Positions 7,558 through 14,935 of a stretch of 20,157 nt of DNA are shown here, in pieces (the first letter of the stretch is position 1; the number at the start of each line of letters is the position of its first letter). The DNA comes from JBEKZQ01 sp049509675. GTDB lineage: Bacteria; Planctomycetota; Planctomycetia; Pirellulales; Thermoguttaceae. The notes under the pieces are model-generated. The model was not told the DNA's origin, ran no database searches, and saw only the letters and a program-made list of their open reading frames with translations. A program made the position numbers and the translations under genes. The stretch covers positions 1-20,157 of the forward strand of contig JBEKZQ010000108.1 of assembly GCA_049509675.1 (NCBI GenBank), read 5' to 3'.

Positions 7558-8748
7558 CTAGCGCTCGATAATCGCCCCCGGCAGTGCCTTCTGCAGGCTG
7601 CGGACGCCCGCCTCGGTGACCCACGTGGCGCCGAGGTTCAGCTTCTTCAGCCTGGTCAAACCGCGCAGATGCTCCAGCCCCGCGTCGGTGATTCCGGTTT
7701 CCCACAACTGCAGCTTCTCGAGCTGGGCCAATCCGGCCAGATGTTCCATGCCGGCATCGGTCACCGTGGTTTCCCACAATTCCAGTTTCCGCAGTCGCGT
7801 CAAGCCTGCCAGGTATTGCAGGCCGGCGTCCGTCACGCGCGTGGCGCCCAGGTGCAACTCCTGGAGTTGCGTCAAGCCGGCGAGGTGCTCAAGGCCCGCG
7901 TCGGTCACCTGGGTGCTGCCGAGGTGTAGTTCCTCGAGCTGCCGCAGGCCTTGCAGGTGCGCGAGCCCGGCGTCGGCCACGCGGGTGCGGCGCAGGTCCA
8001 GCACGCGAAGCTGCGTCAAGCGTGCGAGGTGCTCCAGTCCCGCGTCGGTCACGTCCGTGTCGCGCAGCCGCAGCGTTTGCAGTCGCGTGGAACGTGCGAG
8101 GTGTTTCAGGCCCGCGTCGAGTACGCGGGTAGCATCCAGGTGCAATTTCTTCAAATGCGTCAAGCCCTGGAGATGCTCGAGTCCGCGGTCGGAGAGCCAG
8201 GTGGCGCCGAGGTGCAATTCTTCGAGTTGCGTCAAACCGGCCAGGTGTGCCATGCCGGCGTCGCCCACCTTGGTGTAGGCCAGGATCAAGACCTGCAACT
8301 GGTCCAGGCCGCGCAGTTCCGCAAGCCCCGCATCGCTGATGGGCGTGCCCAGCAGGCGCAGCTCGCGCAGTTGCGTCAAGCTCTTGAGTTCGCCAAGCCC
8401 GGCGTCCGTGACCTGGGTGAAGGCCAGACCGAGATACTGGAGTTGGGTCAGGCCCTTCAGATGGACCAGACCGGCATCGGTCAACTCAACGCCGTTGAGG
8501 TCCAGGTGCCGCAGTTGGGTCAGTGCTTGCAGTCGCTCGATCCCGGCGTCGGTGATCGTCGTCCCTCCCAGGTTCAACCACCGCAATTGGTCCCATCGTC
8601 CGACGTGCGGCAAGACCGCGTCGCTGAAGCGATATTGGCAGCCAAGGTCGGCAAAGATCACCGGCTTGCCCGGGGCTTGTTCGTCAACCCCCACCGTGCC
8701 GCCGAAGGCTTGGATTTCGGCAATTGCTTCTTTCAGATCGGTCGCCAT
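7558..8748 (-). CDS. Leucine-rich-repeat protein, TDAGL type
   Basis: A 396-residue protein without signal peptide or membrane segment, so probably cytoplasmic. Residues 1-53 form a non-repetitive cap. Residues 54-365 are thirteen consecutive 24-residue repeats with consensus QLxxLxLxxTxVTDAGLxHLxGLT, and a shorter fourteenth ends the chain. This is the RNI/cysteine-containing-like LRR class very common in planctomycetes. It should form a curved solenoid for binding another protein. The next gene downstream encodes a STAS protein, a natural candidate partner, but this is inference. ATG 8748 has no good Shine-Dalgarno sequence; the cap begins there and no other start is obvious. Confidence 0.92.
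   Translation of the reverse strand: MATDLKEAIAEIQAFGGTVGVDEQAPGKPVIFADLGCQYRFSDAVLPHVGRWDQLRWLNLGGTTITDAGIERLQALTQLRHLDLNGVELTDAGLVHLKGLTQLQYLGLAFTQVTDAGLGELKSLTQLRELRLLGTPISDAGLAELRGLDQLQVLILAYTKVGDAGMAHLAGLTQLEELHLGATWLSDRGLEHLQGLTHLKKLHLDATRVLDAGLKHLARSTRLQTLRLRDTDVTDAGLEHLARLTQLRVLDLRRTRVADAGLAHLQGLRQLEELHLGSTQVTDAGLEHLAGLTQLQELHLGATRVTDAGLQYLAGLTRLRKLELWETTVTDAGMEHLAGLAQLEKLQLWETGITDAGLEHLRGLTRLKKLNLGATWVTEAGVRSLQKALPGAIIER
7654..8589 (-). repeat. Thirteen tandem 72-bp coding repeats of the LRR gene
   Basis: The DNA repeats with an exact 72-bp period, one unit per 24-residue LRR. Units differ at many positions but share CCGGCGTCGGTCAC-like and GGAGTTGCGTCAA-like blocks on the plus strand. 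Similar neighbouring units suggest growth by unequal recombination. This is a coding repeat, not a CRISPR array. Confidence 0.9.
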
Positions 8749-8847
8749 TCGTGGCTACGCATGTTTCAGCAATGATGGATCCGCAGTCGTCGACTACCCT
8801 CAACGGTCGTAGGCCGGCAATCCCGCAATCGCGGACAAACGACGCTT

Positions 8848-8875
8848 ATTGTAGCCGGGTGCCGCAGGACGTAAA
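8848..8875 (-). promoter_or_regulatory. Weak candidate promoter for the LRR-STAS pair
   Basis: Reading the minus strand, TTTACG (8875-8870) and TACAAT (8853-8848) are 16 bp apart, about 100 bp before ATG 8748. The match to consensus is modest. Confidence 0.25.
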
Positions 8876-8948
8876 TAGTCCTCCTCCTGATGCCCCTATC
8901 GGACCAATTACTATTGATTCGTACAAGGGGGGCTGACGATCGAAAACG

Positions 8949-8973
8949 CCCTTTGAGGATAAATCGCAAAGGG
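8949..8973 (-). terminator. Candidate terminator of the TIGR03067-like gene
   Basis: Just after the stop of the gene at 8990-10009, the minus strand reads CCCTTTG, an 11-base loop, then CAAAGGG, followed by CGTTTTCG. A 7-bp stem with a short T-run fits a weak intrinsic terminator. Confidence 0.45.
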
Positions 8974-8989
8974 AGGGTATCCGCGGATG

Positions 8990-10009
8990 CTACTTATTGC
9001 GCAGATACCACGTCCCGCCGATCTTCGCCAGTTTGAACTCGGGCTTCGGCGGGGCGCCGTTGACGTGGATGTCGCGGAGGTCGAACGAGGCTTCCGTGCC
9101 CGCCTCATTGACGGTCGGCGTCTTCTTCTCGGCCGCCTGGAGCATGGCAGCCAGCAGCGGGCCGGTCTTGGCAAGATGCTCGGCGGTGGACTTTGCCGCG
9201 GTCTTATCCCGCGACTGGGCTGCCTTGAGTTCCTCCGGCACCATCGACTCCGTCAGGAACTTGTCGTACTTTTTCGACGCCAACAGTTCGTTGGCGGTCC
9301 GAAGCCTGGCCCGCAACGCCTCGGCCAACTTCTCTTCGGCCGGCTTGAAACCCGGTCTGAGGAAAGCGGGCTGCGTGCCGTCGGCCTTGGCGCGTTGCAA
9401 CAGGCAAGTTTGCCGGCCGTCGCCTTTGTGCGTCGCGAACTCCTTGGGCCGCGGCTGCTCGCTGCTGCTGGGAATGCACAGCACAAGACTCTCGCCTGGT
9501 TTCTTCCCCTGAAATCTGTAGATTCCCCGCACCAGCGGCGAATATCCAGGCACCCGCAGGTTCAGTTGCTTGGGCTCCTTGGGCGTTCTTGGGGGCGCCA
9601 ACGTGTACTGAAACACGAACCCCCGATCGACACTACTGACCTTGACTTCCTTGTCGGTAAAAAAGTATTGCAATTCTCCGTGCAGCGTCGTCGGTTCCTT
9701 GCCGTCCTTCTGCATTCTAGCCACGATCCAATGGCCGCGGATGGAAAGCTCATCTTCGCTTGGCTGTTGCTCGCCGGTGGCGGCGGTCGGGCTCTGGGCC
9801 TGTGCTTCGCCAACCGGTGTTTCACCGGATGGGGGGGCAGGTTTTTCCTTCGCCGCCGCCGGGATCGTCTTTTCCTTTACCACCACCGGGCTCGGTTTCA
9901 CCACATCGGACTTCTTTTCGGCGCCGGTGGCCGCCGGCAGCACCGAGGCCGAGCAGAACAGCACAGACGCGAACCACAGATACGCGGGCCATCGAACGAG
10001 ATTCGTCAT
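8990..10009 (-). CDS. Exported TIGR03067-like planctomycete protein
   Basis: A 339-residue protein. Residues 1-30 are a signal peptide (cleavage near ATGA|EK). Residues 31-85 form a Lys/Pro/Ala-rich linker. Residues about 86-207 match the pattern of the uncharacterised planctomycete domain TIGR03067: RGHWIVARMQKDGKEP, then GIYRFQGKKPGESLVLCI and RPKEFATHKGDGRQTCLLQR. The C-terminal region (about 215-339) is helical and charged and ends in a strand pattern (FKLAKIGGTWYLR) seen in NTF2-like or lipoprotein-like tails. The function of the family is unknown; an extracytoplasmic location is likely. GGGAGG lies five bases before ATG 10009, supporting this start. It is transcribed alone, divergent from the gene at 10436 with a dispersed repeat between them. 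Confidence 0.88.
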   Translation of the reverse strand: MTNLVRWPAYLWFASVLFCSASVLPAATGAEKKSDVVKPSPVVVKEKTIPAAAKEKPAPPSGETPVGEAQAQSPTAATGEQQPSEDELSIRGHWIVARMQKDGKEPTTLHGELQYFFTDKEVKVSSVDRGFVFQYTLAPPRTPKEPKQLNLRVPGYSPLVRGIYRFQGKKPGESLVLCIPSSSEQPRPKEFATHKGDGRQTCLLQRAKADGTQPAFLRPGFKPAEEKLAEALRARLRTANELLASKKYDKFLTESMVPEELKAAQSRDKTAAKSTAEHLAKTGPLLAAMLQAAEKKTPTVNEAGTEASFDLRDIHVNGAPPKPEFKLAKIGGTWYLRNK

Positions 10010-10069
10010 GAACGCCTCCCTGAACAGTTCCGGGTCGTCGGGACCCGAACTCTAGCACTTCGATGGCTT

Positions 10070-10075
10070 ATTATA
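10070..10075 (-). promoter_or_regulatory. Candidate -10 box for the TIGR03067-like gene
   Basis: The minus strand has a perfect TATAAT here, about 60 bp before ATG 10009. No clear -35 box is seen at normal spacing. An imperfect GC-rich hairpin (about 10025-10052) lies in the presumed leader between this box and the ribosome site. Confidence 0.35.
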
Positions 10076-10123
10076 ATTCAACGCCCGGCGGAAGGCGATT
10101 AACGATTACCCGATTTTCATGCC

Positions 10124-10261
10124 AGTGGTCTGTCCATTTCGACATTACCGGTTGGGTGCCACGACCAACCTCCGGTCGGTGCCCGGCTTGCCCAGCAGTG
10201 CTGGAAACACGGTTGGACAAGCCAACCGTGGCATCCGTGAACTCAAGTTGGACAGACCACT
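10124..10261. repeat. Branched dispersed repeat, copy 2 (complete)
   Basis: AGTGGTCTGTCCA (10124-10136) and TGGACAGACCACT (10249-10261) form a perfect 13-bp terminal inverted repeat. Inside are further arms: ACCAACCTCCGGTCGGT-type, CAGCAGTGCTG, and GGTTGGACAAGCCAACC, with GGTGCCAC and GTGGCATCC as a second enclosing stem. The 138-bp unit fits a MITE-like element. It is nearly identical in inverse orientation to 1-117, and its inner part matches 20094-20157. Confidence 0.85.
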
Positions 10262-10435
10262 AGAGTGTTCCCAAGAAAATGATCTGGCAACACTTGCACG
10301 ATTGGCCGCGTTGGACGACAATAGCGGTCGCTTGCAGTGCGACGCTCGTCTGGAGAAGAAACACGCTTGACGACCAGGGCGGCCGGATTGTTCCATACGT
10401 TGTCCGCCCCGGGTAACAAAGTTGGAGGAGCGGTC

Positions 10436-12148
10436 ATGGACAGCAGACGGTGGTTCGTGGCGGCCGGATCGACGATCTTGATTTTCACGGCCGGGGCAGT
10501 GATGGCCGCGGCCGCCGAGAAGGAATCGGTTGCCGAGTTTCCGCTGCGGGAAGTGGGCCTGGCCGATAAGGAGATGGAGGAGTTGAAGATCGAGTATCCG
10601 GGTGGATATTCGATCCCCTTTGCCCAGCAGTTCTACGGCGAGCGGCCGCAGATCGGCGAGAAGCCCTTCCCGGACGTCAAGAAGTATCCGCCGCTGGAGT
10701 CGAAACATCCGATTTACGGCTGCCTGAGAGTAGATGCCAATGTCAGTCACGCCGGCACAGTGGCCACGTTCAACTTCGTCGTGGACGAGTCGGGCGGCAC
10801 GGGCAAAGGCTATGATCGGCTGTACCTGGACCTCAACGGCGACCTGGATCTGACCAACGATCCGGTCGTCAAGCCGATGAAAGAACCGCCGCCGTCGCTC
10901 GGCAACCGATTTCCGGTGCAGAAGGCAGTCGTTTTCGATTACGTCACGCTGAAGCGCGATTATGGACCGGGCATTGGCGTGATCTCGGTGCGGGCCTTGC
11001 CGACCTTGTACGTCTGGTCGCAGGCCGAGATGAACATCGCCAGTGCAACGCCGGAGGCCGAGTCGTTCATGATGAGGAACTACTTCATGTTCACGCCCGC
11101 CACGGTGCGGCGCGGCACCATCCGCTTCGGTTCGCAGCAGTTCGACGCAGTGTTGTACCATGCTTATCAACTCAGCGGGCGGTACGACCAGCCCGAGACG
11201 ATGCTCTACCGCAAGGCCAAGGACCAGAAGCAGGCGGCGGCCAACGACAGCGGCACGCTCGCCGTCATGCCGCGAGTGGACGGCCAGTACTACAGCCTCT
11301 CGGCCACGCCGACGGGCGACAAGCTCCTGGTAAAACCCTATCGCGGCCAGTTGGGCGTGCTGGAAATCGGCCCGGGAAACCGCAAGATCAAAGGTCTGGC
11401 GATGGAAGGCACGCTGGAATCGAAGGATGCGACCATTATGGTGCGCAAGTTCCGCGACCGCCTCGATCCGGATACCGAGAAGGACGCCGGCCGCAGCCCG
11501 GCCAAGGCAGCATCGGCGGGCGATCAGTTCGCCGACTTCACCCCGCGCTGCACCCTGCCCGTCGGCGACTACCTGATCGCTTACTTGACGGCGCGGTGCG
11601 GCGACACGGGATTCAGCGTCCAGCGGAATTATCGCACGGAAACCCCGACGGCGGATGGTCAATCGTCGACCGTTTACCCCCTGAAGATCCGCGCCGACAA
11701 GCCGTTCGTGTTGGACTTCGCCGCCAAGCCGGTGCTCCACTTTAGCGACCCGTACTGCATGAGCGGCCTGATGGTCGGGCAACCGACGACGAACTTCCAT
11801 CCGGGCGACACGATCCAGTTGGCGGCCTATTTGCTCGATCCCAAGTTGGACGTGATGATCAGCGACCTCCGCAGCCTGGCGGGCAAGACAAAGACCGAGA
11901 AACCGCCCGCGGCCGCGGATGTGATCGTCTTCGACGAGGTGACCCCGGAGAAGAAGAAGGAATCAAGACCCTCCGGCGGTTCTCTTTTGCAGGCGCTCGT
12001 CGACACGCTGATCGGGGCCGGCAATGCGGGCGAAGCCAACGTTTCGGTAGCCCAGCTAGTCGAGGCGATGCCCGCGCTCACCCCCATAGTCACGATCACC
12101 AACTCGTCCGGCAAACAGGTGGCCAGCGGCAAGATGCCCTTTGGCTGA
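10436..12148 (+). CDS. Exported planctomycete protein of unknown function, ending at an in-frame TGA
   Basis: As normally read, 570 residues. Residues 1-27 are a signal peptide (AAGSTILIFTAGAVMAAAA). Residues 125-145 hold YLDLNGDLDLTND, an acidic loop like calcium-binding dockerin or EF-hand turns. The rest is strand-rich with no family I can name. ATG 10436 follows GGAGGAG (10424-10430) closely and starts the signal peptide, so it is preferred to an upstream in-frame start at 10337. The stop TGA at 12146-12148 (codon 571) is unusual: the same frame stays open for 50 codons to TAA 12299-12301 with protein-like content. The real product may be 621 residues with a selenocysteine at 571, or the gene may carry a late nonsense mutation. 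Confidence 0.85.
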   Translation: MDSRRWFVAAGSTILIFTAGAVMAAAAEKESVAEFPLREVGLADKEMEELKIEYPGGYSIPFAQQFYGERPQIGEKPFPDVKKYPPLESKHPIYGCLRVDANVSHAGTVATFNFVVDESGGTGKGYDRLYLDLNGDLDLTNDPVVKPMKEPPPSLGNRFPVQKAVVFDYVTLKRDYGPGIGVISVRALPTLYVWSQAEMNIASATPEAESFMMRNYFMFTPATVRRGTIRFGSQQFDAVLYHAYQLSGRYDQPETMLYRKAKDQKQAAANDSGTLAVMPRVDGQYYSLSATPTGDKLLVKPYRGQLGVLEIGPGNRKIKGLAMEGTLESKDATIMVRKFRDRLDPDTEKDAGRSPAKAASAGDQFADFTPRCTLPVGDYLIAYLTARCGDTGFSVQRNYRTETPTADGQSSTVYPLKIRADKPFVLDFAAKPVLHFSDPYCMSGLMVGQPTTNFHPGDTIQLAAYLLDPKLDVMISDLRSLAGKTKTEKPPAAADVIVFDEVTPEKKKESRPSGGSLLQALVDTLIGAGNAGEANVSVAQLVEAMPALTPIVTITNSSGKQVASGKMPFG

Positions 12149-12301
12149 GGCGGCACCTGCGGGTACTCGTGGCGAGTACCAAATGACCTGAAGCTTTCCG
12201 GCAAAGAAGAAGTCTTTACGGCAACGGTCACTTTCGAGACCGAACACCTGTACGGAACGATCGAAGGATCGCAGAAGATCACCATTTCGGCCGCGAAGTA
12301 A
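12149..12301 (+). other. In-frame continuation of the exported protein beyond TGA 12146-12148
   Basis: In the frame of the preceding gene, the 50 codons after TGA read GGTCGYSWRVPNDLKLSG, then EEVFTATVTFETEHLYG and a strand-rich tail ending ISAAK, then TAA. Alternating hydrophobic residues look like beta strands closing a domain. The base pattern stays coding-like, with G or C at most third positions, although somewhat fewer than upstream. The TGA sits where a cysteine codon would make a plausible C-G-G-T-C motif. Either it is decoded as selenocysteine, or TGC or TGT mutated recently, or the base is a sequencing error. Confidence 0.6.
12162..12180 (+). promoter_or_regulatory. Candidate bacterial SECIS-like hairpin
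   Basis: GGTACTCG (12162-12169) pairs perfectly with CGAGTACC (12173-12180) around loop TGG. The loop starts 22 nt after the TGA and has G as its second base. Known bacterial SECIS hairpins have a small apical loop 16-37 nt after UGA with G in the first two loop bases, so the geometry fits. The 3' arm uses CGA, GTA and CCA, codons otherwise uncommon in this GC-rich gene, which suggests selection on pairing. No selenocysteine machinery is in the window. Confidence 0.4.
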
Positions 12302-12311
12302 GGGCCGTGGC

Positions 12312-12506
12312 AGTTTTCAGTGTTCAGTTTTCAGTGGACTTTTGCAAACTGCGGTAAGGGGTTACGCAAGCAGTCCCCCCTCTCCCGGAGGGAGAGGGGA
12401 ACTTGCCGTGCAATCGTCCGGCGATCGACATCGTCGCCTGCGGTTTTAGTCTTGGCGTATTCAGCGGTGAGTGGGCCTCGGCGGTTCCCACTGAACACTG
12501 AAAACT
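12312..12506. repeat. Inverted repeat filling the gap between convergent genes
   Basis: CAGTTTTCAGTGTT is followed by a second CAGTTTTCAGTG at 12311-12336. Its reverse complement, CCACTGAACACTGAAAACT, is at 12488-12506. The right arm overlaps the TAG stop of the isomerase gene (12505-12507). Inside lies the perfect palindrome listed next. It looks like a mobile structured element inserted between two convergent genes. Confidence 0.65.
12377..12399. terminator. Perfect 10-bp GC-rich hairpin between convergent genes
   Basis: CCCCTCTCCC (12377-12386) and GGGAGAGGGG (12390-12399) pair around loop GGA. It sits between the 3' ends of the genes at 10436 and 12505, a position where it could slow transcription from both sides. 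There is no T-run on either strand, so it may simply be a dispersed palindrome. Confidence 0.4.
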
Positions 12507-13500
12507 ATTTATCGAAGGCCGCATCGAAGGCCACCCGGCTGGGCTCGAAGTCGGTCTTCTTGACGAACTCGCAGGCCTCGCGGGCGCCGTGGTCGCGGTC
12601 CATGCCGCTGTCCTCCCACTCCACCGAGAGCGGACCGTTGTAGCCGATCTGGTTCAGAGTGCGGATGATCTCCTCGAAATTCACGCCGCCGTGCCCCAGG
12701 GAACGGAAGTCCCAGCCGCGGCGCGGATCGCCAAAATTCAAGTGGCTGGAAAGGATCCCGCTGCGGCCGTTGAGCGTCACGATCGCGTCCTTCATGTGTA
12801 CGTGATAGATCCGATCGGGGAACGCCCGCAAAAACTCGACCGGGTCCACGCCTTGCCAGATCAGATGGCTGGGGTCGAAGTTGAAACCGAACTCCTCGCG
12901 GTGTCCCAACGTTTCCACGGCCCGCTCGGCAGTCACCAGGTCGAAGGCGATCTCTGTGGGATGGACTTCCAGGGCGAACTTCACGCCGCACTCGCCAAAG
13001 ACGTCCAGGATCGGATTGAAACGCTCGGCCAAGAGCTTGAAACCGTCGTCGATCATCTGCGGCGAGACGGGCGGGAAGGAATACAACAGGTGCCAGATGC
13101 TCGAGCCGGTGAAGCCGTTGACGATGCTGATGCCCAACTTCTGGGCCGCCCGGGCCGCGTTCTTCATATCCTCGGCGGCGCGGGCCTGCACGCCCGCCGG
13201 ATTGCCGTCGCCCCACACATAAGCCGGCACGAGGCCCTGATACCGGGCGTCGATGTTGTCCAGCACGCACTGGCCCACCAGGTGGTTGCTGATGGCAAAA
13301 ACCTGCAGCCCATAACGCTCCAGCAGCTCGCGCTTCCTCTCGCAGTAATCCGGCTGAGAGATGGCCAAATCGACCTGGAAATGATCGCCCCAGCAGGCCA
13401 GTTCCAACCCCTCGTAACCGAACTCGCTGAACTTGCGAGCCAATTCTTCCAACGGCAAGTCGGCCCATTGGCCGGTAAACATTGTGACGGGTCGCGCCAT
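12505..13500 (-). CDS. Sugar phosphate isomerase/epimerase (xylose isomerase-like TIM barrel)
   Basis: A 331-residue cytoplasmic protein. The barrel strands and metal-ligand positions of the AP endonuclease 2/xylose isomerase-like family are present: Glu178 (FALEVHPTE), Asp209 and His212 (FNFDPSH), His235 (YHVHMKD) and Glu294 (LSVEWEDS). The GHGGVNFEEI loop typical of the family precedes the last strands. These enzymes use a divalent metal to interconvert ketoses, aldoses or cyclitols such as inosose. They often work with Gfo/Idh/MocA dehydrogenases, two of which are in this window though not adjacent. AAGGAG lies six bases before ATG 13500. The stop codon lies at the edge of the repeat ending at 12506. 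Confidence 0.93.
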   Translation of the reverse strand: MARPVTMFTGQWADLPLEELARKFSEFGYEGLELACWGDHFQVDLAISQPDYCERKRELLERYGLQVFAISNHLVGQCVLDNIDARYQGLVPAYVWGDGNPAGVQARAAEDMKNAARAAQKLGISIVNGFTGSSIWHLLYSFPPVSPQMIDDGFKLLAERFNPILDVFGECGVKFALEVHPTEIAFDLVTAERAVETLGHREEFGFNFDPSHLIWQGVDPVEFLRAFPDRIYHVHMKDAIVTLNGRSGILSSHLNFGDPRRGWDFRSLGHGGVNFEEIIRTLNQIGYNGPLSVEWEDSGMDRDHGAREACEFVKKTDFEPSRVAFDAAFDK

Positions 13501-13594
13501 GTTAGGCTCCTTCTACGGTTAATGTCTTACGAAAACAGGAGATTCGCACCCTATTGTGTCAAATCTGCTTGCTCTTGCAACGGGGGGCGGAAAC

Positions 13595-13618
13595 GGAACA
13601 GGGGAACAGGGGAACAGG
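13595..13618. repeat. Three tandem copies of GGAACAGG
   Basis: An 8-bp unit is repeated three times exactly, just before the candidate -10 box at 13628. The number of copies could vary by slippage and alter spacing upstream of that promoter. Confidence 0.8.
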
Positions 13619-13627
13619 GGAGCGTGC

Positions 13628-13633
13628 TATAAT
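13628..13633 (+). promoter_or_regulatory. Candidate extended -10 promoter of the gene at 13687
   Basis: A perfect TATAAT is preceded by TGC, giving the TGnTATAAT extended -10 form that needs little -35 contact. It lies 53 bp before ATG 13687. No -35 consensus is visible; that position falls in the GGAACAGG repeats. Confidence 0.5.
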
Positions 13634-13686
13634 CCTCATAGTCCCTGAACCTTCCCCCCCAGCCCCTGTCGTGCCCGGAGGTCCGA

Positions 13687-14736
13687 ATGCGTCGTTTCTG
13701 CCGAACTGTTCCGCTGGCGCTTGTCGGTTTCGCCGCTACTTGCGCCGTTTTCGCGCTTTCCGAGCGTTGCGCCGAGGCGGCCGGCCCGGTGCAATTGGAA
13801 ATCGTCGGCGACGCCCGGGGATCGGCACTGGGGTTCCAGCAGTGGATGCAGGCCCTGGGCCGGGCGGGAATCAAGAACGTGCGCTTCCGCAATGCGCAGG
13901 AGACGGACCGGCCGACCATCGAGAACCGCGGCACCGACGAAAAACCGTTCTACACGGTCGTGGGAATCCTCAGCAGTAGCGACGAGTTGGTGTTGCCCAA
14001 CGGCCGCTATCGGCAGGCCGACGTGCGGCGGCTGGCCGACTGGCTCAACGATCTGGCGCAAAATGGTCCGCCCAATCGCCGCGAGCGAAAATCGTCTTTC
14101 GGGCTGAGCGAGAAGCAACTGGAGCAGGTTCACGCCGATCTGGCCAAGTCGGTCGATTTCTCCACGCAAGGGATGACGCGGAGCGAGGCGGTGGAGAAAA
14201 TCGGCCGGCAATTGGCCCTGCCGCTGGAAGTAGACGGCGGCTTTGCCGCGGCCGCCGCCGACAAGATCGAGGACGAACTTTCCGGCCTGTCGTCGGGCAC
14301 GGCCTTGGCCGCCGCCTTGCGGCCCATTGGCTATTGCCTCCTGCCGCGTGCGTCGCCGCAGGGGCTCAGCTACGCGGTGGGCAAGGCCCGCCTGGACCAG
14401 GAGGTGTGGCCCATCGGCTGGCCGCCGGAGAAGCCGGCGTCCGAGCTATTGCCGGCCCTCTACGAATCCCGCAACGTGAATGTGCAGGGCGTTGCGGCGA
14501 CCCGGGTTTTGGAGGCCATCAGCGGGCAGCTCAAGCTGGTTGTGCTCCTGGATCACAACGCCATTGCCCGGCACGGCCTCGATCCGGCCAAGGCCGTGGT
14601 CGCGCTGCCGCAACGGCGCACCAACTACAGCCTGGCCTTGCGAAAACTGCTCTTTCAAGCCGGTTTGACGTTCGAGGTCCGCATCGACGAGGCGGGCAAG
14701 CCGCTGCTCTGGGTCAGCACCGTAAAGCCGGTGTGA
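13687..14736 (+). CDS. Exported planctomycete protein of unknown function
   Basis: A 349-residue protein. Residues 1-32 form a signal peptide ending near AEAA. The rest is soluble. Residues about 140-225 (TRSEAVEKIGRQLALPLEVDGG, then SGLSSGTALAAALRPIGYCLLP) and about 255-345 (AATRVLEAISGQLKLVVLLD, then YSLALRKLLFQAGLTFEVRI) look like two copies of a small alpha/beta module resembling the STN/secretin short domain. I recall similar tails in uncharacterised planctomycete proteins but know no function. GGAGG lies five bases before ATG 13687 and a candidate promoter just upstream, so it is probably transcribed alone. Its neighbour on the right converges on it. Confidence 0.85.
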   Translation: MRRFCRTVPLALVGFAATCAVFALSERCAEAAGPVQLEIVGDARGSALGFQQWMQALGRAGIKNVRFRNAQETDRPTIENRGTDEKPFYTVVGILSSSDELVLPNGRYRQADVRRLADWLNDLAQNGPPNRRERKSSFGLSEKQLEQVHADLAKSVDFSTQGMTRSEAVEKIGRQLALPLEVDGGFAAAAADKIEDELSGLSSGTALAAALRPIGYCLLPRASPQGLSYAVGKARLDQEVWPIGWPPEKPASELLPALYESRNVNVQGVAATRVLEAISGQLKLVVLLDHNAIARHGLDPAKAVVALPQRRTNYSLALRKLLFQAGLTFEVRIDEAGKPLLWVSTVKPV

Positions 14737-14767
14737 AATCAGTTACAGCAACGAATGGCACTGTCAT

Positions 14768-14817
14768 GGGGGAATCGGGGAAATCGGTGGGGTGCGTTGG
14801 GGAAATCGGAGGGGGGG
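14768..14817 (+). other. G-rich stretch able to form a quadruplex
   Basis: Five runs of four or more G (14768-14772, 14777-14780, 14789-14792, 14799-14802, 14811-14817) are separated by 4, 8, 6 and 8 bases. The spacers repeat AAATCGG. It lies in the gap between convergent genes and next to the 41-bp repeats, and may be part of the same element. Confidence 0.5.
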
Positions 14818-14834
14818 AAATCGAGACACAATAC

Positions 14835-14935
14835 CAGTTTTTGACGAAATCAGTGATGTGTCCCTTCCCGATCCCATGTGTCCCTTCCCGATCCCAGCTT
14901 TTGACGAAATCAGTAATGTGTCCCTTCCCGATCCC
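14835..14935. repeat. Two 41-bp direct repeats plus a half copy
   Basis: The unit runs CAG(T/C)TTTTGACGAAATCAGT and then (G/A)ATGTGTCCCTTCCCGATCCC. Full copies are at 14835-14875 and 14895-14935; a 20-bp half unit, ATGTGTCCCTTCCCGATCCC, joins them at 14876-14895. The right copy overlaps the 3' end of the CYTH gene and supplies its stop codon. Confidence 0.85.

Noticed and set aside
7654..8589. Regular repeat spacing that might suggest a CRISPR array
   Set aside because: The 72-bp units are all coding and related throughout, with no unique spacers or identical direct repeats.
7951..8775. Plus-strand open frames over the LRR gene
   Set aside because: They show the same 24-residue period only because they mirror the LRR repeats on the other strand.
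10145..11800. 551-codon open frame on the minus strand
   Set aside because: Antisense shadow of the exported protein at 10436, low-complexity composition, and it starts within that gene and ends in a repeat.
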